Shown: positions 9,079 through 10,223 of the stretch, in pieces
How the letters are laid out: every line of letters begins with the position of its first letter
Numbering within the stretch: position 1 is the stretch's first letter
Assembly (NCBI GenBank): GCA_027596945.1
Contig: JADGJH010001398.1
Coordinates: 1-10,223, forward strand
Direction: 5' to 3'
Length of the DNA stretch: 10,223 nucleotides
DNA from: Physocladia obscura
Taxonomy: Eukaryota > Chytridiomycota > Chytridiomycetes > Chytridiales > Chytriomycetaceae
Program-made: the position numbers and the translations under genes
The notes under the pieces: model-generated
What the model was told of the DNA's origin: nothing
Seen by the model: the letters and a program-made list of their open reading frames with translations, nothing else
Databases searched by the model: none

Positions 9079-10181
9079 CAACCCGCTTTCCATCAGCCAG
9101 TTTGATAAATTTTTCCAAAAATCGGGGCATCTCTTCTTGATGATGTGAAACAAACACCAAACCTTGCTGTCCGTTCTCAAATTCCCTTTCCATCCATGCC
9201 TGAAGCATTGTCATTGTATCCTCATCAATACCCTGAAACGGCTCATCCATAATCACAAGCTGTGGTTTTTTAACCAATGCCCTCATAATCAAACCAACAC
9301 GCTGTTCGCCCATACTGAGTTTCGCAAATGGATAATCCTTTACATCTACCATACCAAATTCTTTAATAATACGTGATGCCGCATCAATCTGGCTTTGCGT
9401 TAGCTTCAGTGCCGCATTATCGCCACTCCTAAACCCTGTGCAAACTGCGTCAAACAATGTCGTGGCTGGCTTTTCGGATTCTCCGATGTGGCCACGCGCG
9501 ATGCGAGATGTGAAATGCATGTGGAATTCAGGACTAACAAAGCCTATTTTATCTTTAATATCCCAAATGGACACACCGACTTCGCCACGCCGATGTCCAA
9601 ACAGGCGGACGGGATTGGAATAAGCCTGCGGGTGATCACCAACCAGAATTGCCAAGAGTGTAGTTTTTCCTGAGCCATTTGGCCCTTTTATTTTTATTTT
9701 TGGTTTTCGGTTTTTGTTATTGTTATTATTGTTGTTTTTACTTAGAGCTGAATTTATACTAAATTTAAAAAGGACGAACCAGTAAGTCCCCATTTTTCAC
9801 CCTTATGAATGATCCAGTCAACATTAGACAAAATTTTTTTTCCATCTAAACTTGTCACGTTCACATTATTTAATTCCACAATTGGAACAAGCGAATCATT
9901 ATGCGATGAAGCTTTTCGATCACTTTGTCTGTCTCTTGCCTTTAGGTACTCTGAATGCTTTGCATGCTGAATTGATCGAGCTTGTTCCCGACGGATATTG
10001 TACTCCTCGTGCGTGCCTTGGAACGAGACACTCAATTTATCGATTTCGAGAACATTCGTGATCCAAGAGGGTAGTGCGTCTTGTGGTCGCATTAATAAAA
10101 TGATCTTCGGGAAATTTACGTCTTTGCTTAAATCTCCCAAAAGATTGGCGAACTCAGTGCGTGTGAAAACGTCAAGACCGG
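9074..10181 (-). CDS. Soluble tandem ABC ATPase, ModF/PhrA and YDR061W type (5' end beyond window)
   Basis: Exons 9780-10181 and 9074-9684 are joined across a 95-nt intron (9685-9779) and give about 336 residues. The upstream exon(s) lie off the right edge. The visible part opens with GLDVFTR, the D-loop end of a first ATPase domain, followed by a linker. The second domain is complete: Walker A GPNGSGKTT (restored only by splicing), signature LSMGEQR, Walker B LVIMDEP with catalytic Glu, D-loop GID, and H-loop His in VFVSHHQ. The usual Q-loop Gln is not seen; the site reads GFVSPEFH, as I recall for ModF-like proteins. No membrane segments are present, so this is an ABC-class ATPase without a fused transporter. 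Its function in yeast is unknown. It is convergent with, and only 72 bp from, the secreted-protein gene. Confidence 0.92.
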
Positions 10182-10223
10182 CTAAGTAAAAAAATTATAT
10201 TTAATATTTCGAAGTTAGTAATC
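10182..10223 (-). other. 3' part of an intron of the ABC ATPase gene, with a TACTAAC branch point
   Basis: The minus-strand sequence reads TACTAAC (10214-10220), an AT-rich spacer with a T-run, and ends TTACTTAG before the exon at 10181. A TAG at 10182-10184 would stop the frame if this were exon. The exon begins at codon position 2 with CC, so a preceding G would give Ala, completing an AGLDV D-loop. The branch point to acceptor distance is about 33 nt. Confidence 0.8.

Noticed and set aside
9754..9793. ABC ATPase second half starting at ATG 9793 as a separate gene
   Set aside because: Its first 36 codons are intron sequence (Asn/Lys-rich run) and would replace the start of the Walker A motif; splicing 9780 to 9684 restores a continuous domain.

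Overview
The window looks like nuclear DNA of a small-genome eukaryote, most likely an early-diverging (chytrid-type) fungus. The genes carry many short GT-AG introns (46-95 nt). One is a mitochondrial proline-catabolism enzyme of the fungal/animal type. Another carries a signal peptide followed by a Thr-rich linker. A perfect TACTAAC branch-point motif sits in an intron at the right edge. The taxonomic call is an inference; no rRNA or marker gene is present.

Bases 1 to about 3730 form an AT-rich block with no intact gene. It holds decayed mobile-element material: a relic of a Tc1/mariner-type transposase N-terminus (459-689, minus), a Myb/SANT-like plus coiled-coil protein broken by stops and frameshifts (827-1716, minus), a 13-bp perfect inverted repeat between them, and several unclassified ORF fragments. 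I count only six CpG dinucleotides in this block, against 16 in 840 bp of the ordinary intergenic DNA at 6361-7200. That pattern fits long-term CpG methylation and deamination of silenced repeats, and it stops sharply near 3731.

Bases 3859-6197 (minus) hold a complete ten-exon gene for mitochondrial delta-1-pyrroline-5-carboxylate dehydrogenase (PUT2/ALDH4A1 family, predicted 588 aa), with all catalytic residues present. A 1-kb divergent intergenic region (6198-7215) follows. It has a compact CGG/CCG inverted-repeat cluster just upstream of the dehydrogenase start.

Bases 7216-9001 (plus) hold a two-exon gene for a predicted secreted 574-aa protein: signal peptide, about 110 residues of Thr/Ala/Val-rich linker, then a beta-propeller-like domain of no family I can name. 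Its 3' half contains a strong local GC spike. Only 72 bp separate it from a convergent minus-strand gene (9074 to beyond the right edge). That gene encodes a soluble tandem ATP-binding-cassette protein of the ModF/PhrA and yeast YDR061W type; its first ATPase domain lies mostly outside the window.

The three genes are individually transcribed units and do not form an evident pathway. I see no clear new biological system. The most notable items are the sharply bounded CpG desert, the unclassified secreted protein with its GC spike, and the CGG/CCG element at the dehydrogenase promoter.
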